DNA of 64,000 nt from a virus. The notes beneath the pieces are model-generated. The model searched no databases. It saw only the letters and a list, made by a program, of their open reading frames with translations, and was not told the origin of the DNA. Within the stretch, counting starts at the first letter, position 1, and every line of letters starts with the position of its first letter. The DNA is taken from IMG/VR virus record IMGVR_UViG_3300034093_001036, positions 1 through 64,000 of that record; one strand, given 5' to 3'. Below are positions 23,753 to 34,600 of the stretch, in pieces. The position numbers and the translations under genes are program-made.

Positions 23753-26700
23753 TATAAAACCTCACTTAAAAATACTGTCATGTCTGGACCACTTGGACCT
23801 CTTGAAAAATCAATATTATATACAACAAATCTGCTCAATGCATTTGATGCCATACTTATTCCATTTTCTTGATAGTCTAAACTTACTATGTCACCAAGTT
23901 GAATTGTAGGTATTGCAAATATTTTAACTCCGATAGACTTTCTTGGCTTTGATGTTTTTTCAACCATCCACTTCATTAAGTTTGAGGCTTCATCTTGTGA
24001 TTGAATATATGGAGTAGTTAGTGAAAAATCTTTTTTCCCGTAAGTCATTCTACTTAATTTTATATCTTGATAATCTTGTTTAAATTTAAAAGGATTTGAA
24101 ATTAATTTATCTGCAACAAACTGTGGGCTTGATTCAAGAGTATTCTTATTAAAATATTCATCAACTGTTAGGTTGTTATCTGACTCCTGTGTAAAAGTAA
24201 TTCCCTGAATTCTTAAATAGTTCCCACTTGTTTCGTCTAGACTAAGCGCAGTGTCTGTTGCATTAAATATCATAAACTCAGCACCGTATGATCCTGCTCT
24301 AAAACCAGAAACGACATACCCCTTTATTTTATTAAATGTTGGAGAAATTTTTGCAGTTAATGCTGGATAAGCCTTATCATATTTAAAATTAAACACTGCT
24401 GCTTCTCTCATAATGCTGCCAAACTCTTCAAAATATATGTCATACTTTGGAGGTTCTGACGAACCAATTCCAGAAAGATATGTATTTTGTATTAAACCAC
24501 TAATGGCATACTTTCTAAAAGACTCATTAGCGTCAATTTCAGAATCTCCGAATACAGAATTTACTGGTGCGCCCAAAGAAAATGATGTGTTTTGAGAATA
24601 GTTATTGCATAGTGCATAAACATTTTCAAACATTGCTCTTGAAGATCCTCTTGTAAATAATGCTATGTTAGAATATATAGGAAGTGGATCATTATCATCT
24701 ACTGTTTTTATTAGTTTGCCGTTAATGTATAAGTAGAATCTTCTTGTCTTTCCTATGTCTTCATATTCTACTGCTAAATCATATACCGTTGGATTTTCCT
24801 CAGCAAAAACTCTTGACTGCCCAGTAAATCTTCCATCATCAACAGTAATTGTAGCAAGACCATCCCAAAGGCCAACAGGAATTGCCTTACTATTATCAGA
24901 TTTTATTTTGTAGAAAAAAACATTACTAACGCTTTGTCTATCTGTTTCTGACAAATTACCTAGTCCAAGTGCTGCTATCTCAAAATAATATCCTACATTT
25001 GTTGTTGGATTTAACATTACTGCAATTCCAGCAGAACCACCCGCAACGTTAATATTTTTATCTGGTGTAGAACCATTTACAACATAGTAAGTTGAGGATC
25101 CATTGGTTGTCTGACCACGGTCTTCATTGCTTTCAATCTTACCAATAATTCTTAGTCTTGTTCCAAAGTGTTTATACTTTTTTCCTTCTAATGATTTATG
25201 AACATATGAAATAAAATTTCTTGGCTTTTCTTTAGTAGCAAAGTTTGGGCCAGTCAAAGAAAGTGCTGATGATTGAACTGAGCCTGGGACTTGTTGAGTA
25301 TTTGTGGTTATCTCTCCCACAACAGAAGTTGACAGAAAGTTTTTAATAATTCCGCTTCTAGATGAAGTTCTTGCTAAAGCATCAGAAGATATTCCAGAGT
25401 CAGTTAATTTTCCAGATAATGCAACGGTGGTTGCAGGTAAAGTTAAATCTTTTTGAAACAAATACTCTGATGACATGTAACAACCTTTAACATTGTCATC
25501 TGATTTCCAGTAATCAGCAATTCCAGCATTGTGTGCAACAACAGTAGTTCCAAATTGTCCACGACCATGCTTTTGAACTTCTCCATTTTGTAATCTAATA
25601 ACACCAGATTGCTCAAAATATTTTGGTTCAGAATAAATTCTTACAAGGCCAGTTGGATATATCTTTCCATTGAATGGAAGTTTAGAAAAATAATTTTGAT
25701 AGTCTTCTGTAGAAGTTATCCAAACATTTCCAAAACCAGTAACGTTGTATTGAACTGCATCATATTTTATAATTTCTCCTTGTGAATAAAAATATCCATT
25801 ATATCTTGTAATCCAATACGCTGCTTCACCAAGACTAAATGTATTATTAATTACAATGTTATTTTTTACAATTGGCACATCTGCTAAAAGATTAGAGTTT
25901 AGTGGTATAGCGCTAAGAACATATGCAGACTGCTTGTTTACTTCGTTATTTATTGACTTTGTATTTTCTGTTCCAGACACTTCCCACAATAGAGCAGGCT
26001 TATAAGTGTAAAATCTTTCATCATCTAAGAGGCTTGCTTGTCTTAAAGAGCCAATAGATCTTTGTATATGTCTTGTTGTGTAATTAATTACTCCATCATT
26101 GTATACATTGTTTGTCTGGCTAGATACAGAAATCACATTTGCAAGTTTAGCATTTGCAAGTGTTTTATTTTTAATTTCATTATCTTGAAACAGATCGTTA
26201 GTTCCCCTAAGTTCAAAGGTTGTTGGTCTTTGTTCTTTTGTTGGCATAATATAGTCTTTGCTCATCATAACAAAGTTATTGTATTCATCAAAAAACATTG
26301 CAGTTTGAGTTGATACCGCTAAATCTTGAAGAATTTGTGCAACGCTGTTGTCTGGCCCAACAAAGAAATATGGAATTATTGTTTCTTTTTCATTTGCCAC
26401 TCTTCTAAATGTGTAATTAGAAAAACCAATATGGTCTAATAAAAGAGAAACAGCAGAACTTACAGATACTTCTGTCATTAATATTTGTGGTGCAGTTATT
26501 GATTCTAGATACCAATACATATCTCTTAAGGAAAGGGACACAGTTTTATTCATAAGATCCTGCTTGGGAAATGAATCGGCATATAGTGTTTTAATTGGAA
26601 CCCAGTAATCCCAGCCTGCAACATCAACAATTACTTCATAAAACTTAAACTGAACATGTCTATTTATATATTTTGCTATAATACTTGACTGATTGTTTTC

Positions 26701-28044
26701 ATTAAATGCTTGATCATAATCAAATATATTAATATTTCCATTAGATGCAATTAACTGCCCAACTGGTAAACCACTTAGCCCAAGATCTGATGCACTCTTA
26801 TTAATTGAATAGTCTAAAGTTTTATCAGATACATTTAAAACAAGTCTTGGAGATATTTCTATAAGGTCAAAGGTTGAGTCTTTTACATTCATTGAGTCAA
26901 CGACAATTCTAATTCCAGAGATGTATTCAAATTCTCGGTACTGTTCTTTTCCATCTAAGGATTTAGTAAATACATTTGGAGATGTAGCATCTACAACAAA
27001 GTTTGTAAGTCTGTCTACTGTCTCATCTTGGATATACCAACCATACTTTGGGGTTATGATTGTATAATCTGTACCGTTCCAAATATAAAACTTGCCTATA
27101 TCGTTTTCATTTTCTTTAATAAGATAAGCATATCCAACTACAGACTGCTCGGGAAGCAAAGAAATACTTGAGTATACTTCTGCAAAAACAAAATTTGCTT
27201 TCCATTCATCTGGAACAATTAGTCCATAGGCTATTTCAACATATCCATCACTCTTGATGACGGATGATCCGTCTGCTCTTCGTATTGCTGGATTAAAAGA
27301 TATAACATCCTGCCAGTTTGAATCTTTTAGGAATTGAATTTTCCATCTAGTTGGAACCTTTTGATTTAACTCTCCAAAGAATGGATCTGAAAATGCTCCA
27401 GTTGGGGACGAAAAGGGGCCTAGATTTTCTGTTCCAGTATGAGTTTGCATCTTAACAACAACTCTATTGGCTGGAATCTTTTCTTTATAGACAACAAAAG
27501 GACAGGCATCTTCTATAGAGTTTTGAGAACCTCTTACCTTTGAGGCAATCCCGTATTCTTGACCAGACTCTGTTCTGTATGAAGTCCAGTACTTAAACTT
27601 ATCATTTTTATCTGGCATATAGTATCTTGGTCTGTCGGCCATGACTAGATTGGGGTGGTGCAGTTTCCCGTTCTCAAAGAACACTGCCTTGTTAATTCCA
27701 GACCTTGGTCTAAACTGATTAAAACATTCTTCTAAAGAATAAAGAGTTTTTAACTTTTCCTTCTTTGTCAAAAATGTTGTTGGAATGTCGTCATTGTCAA
27801 ATGTTCCATCTACTAAAACATCTGCATCTGTCGCTCCTGTATAAAAATTTCCAGCATCATTAATATCAAAACTTGTTGGAAGTGAAGCATAAAGAGAAGA
27901 AGACTCTGTTGGTCTATATCTATAGTTACCAATATGTTTTATATTGGTTGGTATGTTCATGTTCCATTCTGCTGTTATTATTGACTTGTTTCGTACCGTC
28001 GGAGAAGTCTCTAAAAATGTTTGCAGTTCTTTATCTTCAAACAT
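23752..28044 (-). CDS. Large minor tail protein with ConA/LamG-like domain
   Basis: The protein has 1430 residues. The front part (about 1-330) carries beta domains (DWNMNIPT-like start, VVVKMQTHTGTENLGPF). The middle (about 480-620) resembles the tail-hub strands of siphovirus minor tail proteins (KTVSLSLRDMYWYLE). A ConA-like segment near 1030-1150 includes YDLAVEYED and RRFYLYINGKLIKTVDD. The last 150 residues (IPTIQLGDIVSLDYQENG) look like the closing strands of a hub. It starts one base within the end of the gene at 28044-28679. It is a probable hub/adhesin of the tail tip. Confidence 0.72.
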   Translation of the reverse strand: MFEDKELQTFLETSPTVRNKSIITAEWNMNIPTNIKHIGNYRYRPTESSSLYASLPTSFDINDAGNFYTGATDADVLVDGTFDNDDIPTTFLTKKEKLKTLYSLEECFNQFRPRSGINKAVFFENGKLHHPNLVMADRPRYYMPDKNDKFKYWTSYRTESGQEYGIASKVRGSQNSIEDACPFVVYKEKIPANRVVVKMQTHTGTENLGPFSSPTGAFSDPFFGELNQKVPTRWKIQFLKDSNWQDVISFNPAIRRADGSSVIKSDGYVEIAYGLIVPDEWKANFVFAEVYSSISLLPEQSVVGYAYLIKENENDIGKFYIWNGTDYTIITPKYGWYIQDETVDRLTNFVVDATSPNVFTKSLDGKEQYREFEYISGIRIVVDSMNVKDSTFDLIEISPRLVLNVSDKTLDYSINKSASDLGLSGLPVGQLIASNGNINIFDYDQAFNENNQSSIIAKYINRHVQFKFYEVIVDVAGWDYWVPIKTLYADSFPKQDLMNKTVSLSLRDMYWYLESITAPQILMTEVSVSSAVSLLLDHIGFSNYTFRRVANEKETIIPYFFVGPDNSVAQILQDLAVSTQTAMFFDEYNNFVMMSKDYIMPTKEQRPTTFELRGTNDLFQDNEIKNKTLANAKLANVISVSSQTNNVYNDGVINYTTRHIQRSIGSLRQASLLDDERFYTYKPALLWEVSGTENTKSINNEVNKQSAYVLSAIPLNSNLLADVPIVKNNIVINNTFSLGEAAYWITRYNGYFYSQGEIIKYDAVQYNVTGFGNVWITSTEDYQNYFSKLPFNGKIYPTGLVRIYSEPKYFEQSGVIRLQNGEVQKHGRGQFGTTVVAHNAGIADYWKSDDNVKGCYMSSEYLFQKDLTLPATTVALSGKLTDSGISSDALARTSSRSGIIKNFLSTSVVGEITTNTQQVPGSVQSSALSLTGPNFATKEKPRNFISYVHKSLEGKKYKHFGTRLRIIGKIESNEDRGQTTNGSSTYYVVNGSTPDKNINVAGGSAGIAVMLNPTTNVGYYFEIAALGLGNLSETDRQSVSNVFFYKIKSDNSKAIPVGLWDGLATITVDDGRFTGQSRVFAEENPTVYDLAVEYEDIGKTRRFYLYINGKLIKTVDDNDPLPIYSNIALFTRGSSRAMFENVYALCNNYSQNTSFSLGAPVNSVFGDSEIDANESFRKYAISGLIQNTYLSGIGSSEPPKYDIYFEEFGSIMREAAVFNFKYDKAYPALTAKISPTFNKIKGYVVSGFRAGSYGAEFMIFNATDTALSLDETSGNYLRIQGITFTQESDNNLTVDEYFNKNTLESSPQFVADKLISNPFKFKQDYQDIKLSRMTYGKKDFSLTTPYIQSQDEASNLMKWMVEKTSKPRKSIGVKIFAIPTIQLGDIVSLDYQENGISMASNALSRFVVYNIDFSRGPSGPDMTVFLSEVL

Positions 28045-28679
28045 TATACTTCTTCCAAAGTTATTGAGACGTTCCAGTAATCAAACTTAGTTCCTCTTTT
28101 TTCAACAGAATATGAAAAATCACTAATAAACATTTCTATAAGTTGATTGTATTGTCCAAGGTGGTCGTATGGTTCTGGTGTTCCACTAAATATACCCTTT
28201 CTATCGTAGGCAAGAAATACCCAAAAAGATCCTTTATGTGAGTCATACCACTCAAGCATATCTGCTCCACCTGCGCCTCCATCAGTTGTATAGGATACAT
28301 ATGGAGAAACTCCAGTAGCAGTATCAAAACTTGGAATGTTTGCATGGGATCTAGACGGAATTAAATTCCAACTTGTACTTAGTGTTATTTTATCTGCAAT
28401 GTGATATGATCTCATGCGACCATTAATCATTCTTTCACGCTTTTCAATTCTTTCTTCTGAAAAATCAAGGGGCTGTCTATTATCATCAGTAATAAACAAG
28501 AATTGATCTAGAAGGGTTTGATCTTCAACATCTTCTGGGTCTACTCCAACTTCATACCCATAGGGAATGTACAAACCATCTTTAAGAGTGCCAGAGTTTT
28601 CAGACCACAGCATACCGCTTGGTCTGTTATATTTTTTACGACCCTGAACATAGGTGACTCTTGGATCAATTTCTGGCAT
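28044..28679 (-). CDS. Distal tail/minor tail protein
   Basis: The 211-residue protein is directly downstream of the tape measure gene, where siphoviruses encode the distal tail protein. Beta-strands recur (HIADKITLSTSWNLIPSR, GSFWVFLAYDRKGIF, FDYWNVSITLEEV), and the end resembles proteins that join the tube to the tip. GAGGGGTG precedes the ATG, which lies 14 bases within the tape measure end. Assignment rests on position and fold class; residues are too diverged for certainty. Confidence 0.6.
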   Translation of the reverse strand: MPEIDPRVTYVQGRKKYNRPSGMLWSENSGTLKDGLYIPYGYEVGVDPEDVEDQTLLDQFLFITDDNRQPLDFSEERIEKRERMINGRMRSYHIADKITLSTSWNLIPSRSHANIPSFDTATGVSPYVSYTTDGGAGGADMLEWYDSHKGSFWVFLAYDRKGIFSGTPEPYDHLGQYNQLIEMFISDFSYSVEKRGTKFDYWNVSITLEEV

Positions 28680-31600
28680 TTAATGACACCCCTCTAATTC
28701 TTCTATCATCAACTTGTTTAATTGTTGACATTACTGCTTGTGCAATTTCATTTGGATTAGCATTTGTTTTTGCATTAACAGTTAATGTATATGTATTATT
28801 ATACACTGCTCCACCAACTGATTCGCCATTATTTATTTTTCTCATAGTATCTACGCCATAAGTATCTACAGCATACTTACTCATTATAAATTCTCCTGGA
28901 GTTAACATTGCTGGAACTGTATCTGTGCCTTTAGCAAATCCACCAAGAGAGAACATTTTAGGAATTATTCCACCATTCATTCTTCCTACTCTGCCCTTAG
29001 CATTTATTGCTGCTTGCTCTGCTGCTAGATCTGCTGCTTCTTTTGCCTTAAATCTAGAAAGATTAGATGCTTGATTTTGTACACTAATTGCTTCTGCTGC
29101 AGCAATTGCTGCTGCTTTTATTTGTGATGCAATAGACAGGGCCCCGATTATTCCATTTTCCATTGCTGCATTAGCGCTTGGGTGAAATGCTGCTGCTGCA
29201 ATAGCAGGTGCATAATCTGCAGCCTTTTCTAATGCTGCTTTATTAATATCTTCTGCTTTTTTATTTCCTTCAGTTGATGCTTTTGGATCTGGAACAAATG
29301 GACCTGGACCTTGTGTTGCAGTTGTACCAGAGTTGCTTGAAGTATTCCCTGGTTGAGCCTGATATGCTGCAATAAGTTTTGCTTGAGTCTCTAGTGCAAG
29401 TTTCATAGAATCAACAAATGCAGCACTCTTAATTAATGCAAGGTCTACTTGATTTTTAATTGCTTCCCAAGCATCTTTTGTTTTGCCAAGAACCGTAAGT
29501 CCTTCTATATCTTTGTCTAATATTATTTGTCTTAAACGAATAAACTCTTGTGCTGGTTCTAGTTTCTCTTCTTCAATTTTAAATATTTTATCTTGAAGAT
29601 CTTTGATTTCTTTTTCAAGTTCTAGTCTAGTTTTTCCACCCTGAGTTTTTACTCTAGACAATTCATATTCTCTAGATTTCTCTACAGCATCTTTTTGTTT
29701 TGTTACTGCATCTGCTGCTGCTTGGGCTCTCATATCCTGTACGGCCTTTGCTGCTGCTGAAATATCTCCAGAGGTTAGGGCCTCAGCAAGAGTTAGTTGA
29801 CCCTTTTGCTGATTAGAAATAGAAGAGTTTAACTTTTCTACTTCATCTAAAGCCTTAATTCTTTCATCATACTTATCATTAATTTTTTGTTCTTGCTCTT
29901 CAATACCCTTTAGTGCTGCTTCTTTGTCATCTATTTCATATTGAATTGCTGCAATTGCATTTTGTGCCTCTTTAATTACTGCATTTTGTGATTTTGTATC
30001 TATTTTAAATTGTATATTTAGGGCTGTCTCCTGAACATCAAAGGCCTGCATAGCATTGCTAAAACCTTTATCAAATAAGCCTTGCATGAATTCAACGGTA
30101 GACTTTAATTGATTTAGCCTTTCAGTAAAATCGTCAATTAAATCATTTAACTCTCCCTGGGCTTTAACAATAATTGCTGTTGGTGCTCCGTTTGCTATTA
30201 ACTTATTTAATCTCGATTGTTGTGAAGCAATTTGGCTTTCCATTGATTGTAGGTTTTCATCGGATGAAATTGCAAAAGCATCTTCTGCCCCATACTTTGA
30301 TCTTAGTCTTGCTTCTTGAATTGTGTTTTTCTTAAATTGTGCGATATCTGTTTTTACTCCTTGAATTGCCGCTGACTTTTCTTGTGCTGCAGTTAAAAGT
30401 TTATAGTTAGAAATCAAAGTTCTAAGGCTTTTATCATTTACTCCATTGGCAATGGCTGCTGCCAAAGTTTTATCAGAAATTAATTGGTATGCCTCTGCTA
30501 CTGGAACTCCAAGGTTTGCCAACTTATTAAATGCAGTTGATTGATTTTCAATAGCCTTGAAGTCTGCTTCCATGCTAGACTTCCAGTCACCCATAGTTAT
30601 TGAGTTTAATGCTTCCTGAATGTTTTTAGCATCTTCTTTTAGTCCAACAATATTTTTCTTGTTGTCAAACTTAAACAATGAGTTCTTTTTCTGTTCATAT
30701 ACCTTTGGATCCATGCCAACGATTAGTTCGATAAAGTCTTGGCTTGTACCTAAGCCTCTTAGATCATTTTCTATACCGCTAAATACATCAATAGTTTTGT
30801 TACCACCAAACAGTTTATCTAGTGCCTTACGAGAAGCACCCCAGCCTTCTGTGACCTTGATCTGGTTCATTCGTACATCTCTTAGTTTCTTTACTAAGTC
30901 ATCTAGTGGTGAGGACTGGACTTTGTTTCCATCGGCAGGAGTGTTTCCTCCTACTGGAGCCTTTACTCCTACTGATAAGTTATCTGTAACGGCTTTGTAT
31001 CCTTGGGCTTCTGTGTATTTTTGTATTTTATAAGAAAGACTTCCTGTTACTCCTTGTCCACCTCTTGGTGCAGGCTCCTTAAGCCACGCCTTATAGTCTT
31101 CGCTTGCTTCAATTTTTGGCTCTGGAATATTAACTAATGTTGAAATTGTAGTTGTATAAACCTTTTGCTGATCTTCAGTTAATGTGTTAAAGTATGCTTC
31201 ATCAAATGCTGCTGTTCCCTTAACCTCTGGCATAATCTCATAAACAATTTTTGCAGTTAAATCTTTGCTACCTTCAATTGCGTCTAGCATTTTATTTAAT
31301 GATGCGTATGCCTCTTGGCTTTCCTTGCTTTTGTCAGTATAGTAACTGACCATAACATCTGATGGGATAACTGTATTGAGACTGTTTAACTTAATTATAT
31401 TTTTTGTAAAATCAAGAGCATCTGAGTCTTTTTCAAATGCTTCTACCCTGGTTATAAATTTTGTTTGAACTGTCTTGTTAATGGTACCCTTTGCATCAAG
31501 AATATTCTGTGCTGCTACACCTATTGACTCAGATGTTGCACCACTAAACTTTGTAATAATTTTCATCATCACTGGGGCCATGTCTTTATTGTCTGTTGCC

Positions 31601-34600
31601 ATTTGCAAAAGACTTCTGAATACTGCTGGAGGAATATCTCCACTTGCCATCTTTGCTTGAATTAAAAACTCTTGTCCACTATCGATAAGACCATCTTTTC
31701 TTAGATTTTTTGATTGCTGATTTACAGTATCTATATATGCTAACTGGTTAGGATCATTTTTGTATTTTGCAGTTGTGGCTTTTTTCATTCCAGACATCAT
31801 TGCTTCTTGAAGTCCACCAGCACTATTGTATTGAGATACTATGTCTCCTTGCATTTTTGCTTGGGCTGCAGTTAGTTGATCTCTTTTTCCAACTTTGCCT
31901 TTTTCTTTATCTCCTAAATACTCTTTCTCTAGTTCTAACGCCTCATTAATTTTACCCTGCAGCCTTAACTCTTCAATTTTTTTCTGATAATACATATCAA
32001 GAGAGTCAAGCATTTGTTTATTTTGTTCCATTGCAATTTTAGCATCTACCGCATAGGTTGCTCCAAGAACTGCTGCCTCTTTTGCATATTTCTTTGAGGC
32101 AAAGTATCCACCAATTGCTCCTACTGCTGTTCCAATTCCAGCACCTATAATTGCTCCTGCTAGAGTTCCTGCAGGTCCTAGTGCTGTTCCAATTCCAGCA
32201 CCTGCTGCTGCTCCACCAAGAGCCGAAGCGCCTATGCCTAGTCCTTGTGTTACTTTTTGTCCAGCAAGTTGTTGTAAAACACCAGCATTTTTTACATTAT
32301 CAGCACTAGTTTTCATATTCTTTGCATTTGCATTTACCATATTTATTCTAACATTTAATGGATCGTTAACAAGGTTTTCTCCGTTTGGTCCAAGCAAACT
32401 TTCTAATTGAGCAATAACCTTTATACCAATAGACATATCTCCTGCTTGTCTAGCAGCATTCATAGCCAAACTTTTTGCCTGTGACATATCCATAGCACCA
32501 GACATAATTGCTGCAGAAAGTTGGCCACCTAAATCTTTCACTGCAACATTTCCTTTACCGTCAGCGTTCTGTTTTGAAATTCTTGCAGTCAAAGCCTTTC
32601 CTTCTGCTGTTTGAGCATATGCTTCTCCATAAGTAGTCTTACCAGTTGCTGCGCCAAGCATTGCAAAAGAATTTTTTCTTCTTAGGTCCATCTGTTCTGA
32701 GGCTGTTGTCTTACCACCAAATTTTGCTATAGTCTGTAATGCAGATGTAGATCCTTTAAACTTTTCACCCTCTTCTAAAACCTGATCTGCTGCTTTATCA
32801 AATGACATTCTCAAGGCAGCAAATGATCCAACTGTTGCAAGAAGTCCTACTGCTAAGGCTGAAGCAGGACTTTTTAACATTGGAATTATCATAGACAATC
32901 CCATAAGTGGCATCATTAATTTTTGTGAGATTTCTCCAACTTTACCTGGTACCATAGAACCAATCATTGCTGCACCTGCTGCCATTCCGACACCGCCAGC
33001 AATTCCCATACCACCCTTACCTGCTACTTTTGCATTTTGTCTATTATTTTTAAGTCTTTGCAATTTAGTGGTTTCAAATTTACCATTTGCCATTGAAGGT
33101 CCCATTGGCGTTCCAGAAACTGAAGGTGCTGGTGTAAACTGTGCTGCTGCTCTTTCACTAATAATTCTTTTTTGATATGCTACAGAGTTTGCTAACTTAG
33201 TTCTTCTTTCCATTTGTCTACGCATAGACTTGGCATCTGCATCCATTGGCCCCATGCCGTATAGTTTAGTTCTTGATGCTGCCGTCTTTGCTTGTGTTTT
33301 TGCTTCTGCCCTTTGGCGCTTTTCCATTTGTCTACGTAAAGATTTAGCATCTGCATCTATTGATCCCGTTCCATACAAAGCAGTCCTTGATGATGCTGCT
33401 GCGGATTGAGATATTGTTTTTCCAATAGTGGCACCAGCAGCCTTGGCTTTTGCAACAGATCCTTTTACTCCCGCAAGAATTGCGTTTACAGTTGCATTCT
33501 TTGATCCTGGGGCATTTGCTTTTCCAACAATTCTTCCCTTGGGGCCTTGACGAACCGATGAAGCAACACTCGCTGGAGCAAGTCTTGTATCCTTTATGCT
33601 GCCAGAGTCTGATTTTAACTTTCCGTTATTTGGCTTTGTTGGTATTGGCTTTAGGTTACCCTTTTTGTCTTCAAGTACTTCATCTGGCTTTACCAAAATT
33701 GAACGATGGAAGTTATAAACCTTTTTCCAGTCTGCGTTTAAACCAGCCTGAAGTCTCTTATACATATCTTCATAAACTTTTTTGGCTGGATCTCCAGCAT
33801 CAAGTTTAAAACCATCTATAGTTTTTCTTAATTTTGGAAGAGTTCTATTAATCTCATCTTTTATTTTTCTTTCATATTCATCTGCAGACTGAATATTTTG
33901 TGGAATATCAGCAGTGGCATTTCCAAACCAGAAAGGAGAGTTGTTGGCATTTGGACCTGAAACACCTTTAAGATTGTGCATAGCAATTGCTTCCATAGAT
34001 GGAAGTCCTGCTGAATAAGATCTTGTTCCAGAGGCTTTATCAAATACTCCTGCTGCTCCAACATCAGTTACAACATTGCCTCCAAGGTTGCCTTTCTTAA
34101 GATCTTTGTCTCCACGAAGGCTTGATGCTACTAATTGCTTAATATATTCTTTTTCAGTAAAAGTTTTTGGCATTGTGTTTGGATCAAATCTTGAATCATA
34201 TGGAGATTCCAAAACAATAATCTTTCTTTTTTTCTTAACATCTGGTTCATCAATATCTGTAGGATCAATCATTGTTTTGATTGTTTGTCTTGGTGCTAGT
34301 AAGCCCTGTGCTCTAGCAATCTCAGTTCCTCTTTTTTCTGCTATAGCGTCTAACTCACTTAGCATTGGTTTTACAAATACTTTTGACCCATCTGGTTTTG
34401 TAAATACTCCGCCAATGGTTGACATAAAATTACTTCTACCAGAACTCTGTGTTTCTTGAACACCAAAGTTTGTAGGCTTCTTTGCTCCAAAGGCAGTTTG
34501 AGATGCCTCTATTGCAACTGCTCTTAGTTTTTCTTTGTGCTCCATTGCTTTTTCAAGATCAAGCAATTGTGGGGCTGATGGCGGTGCTGCAACCTTTGCT

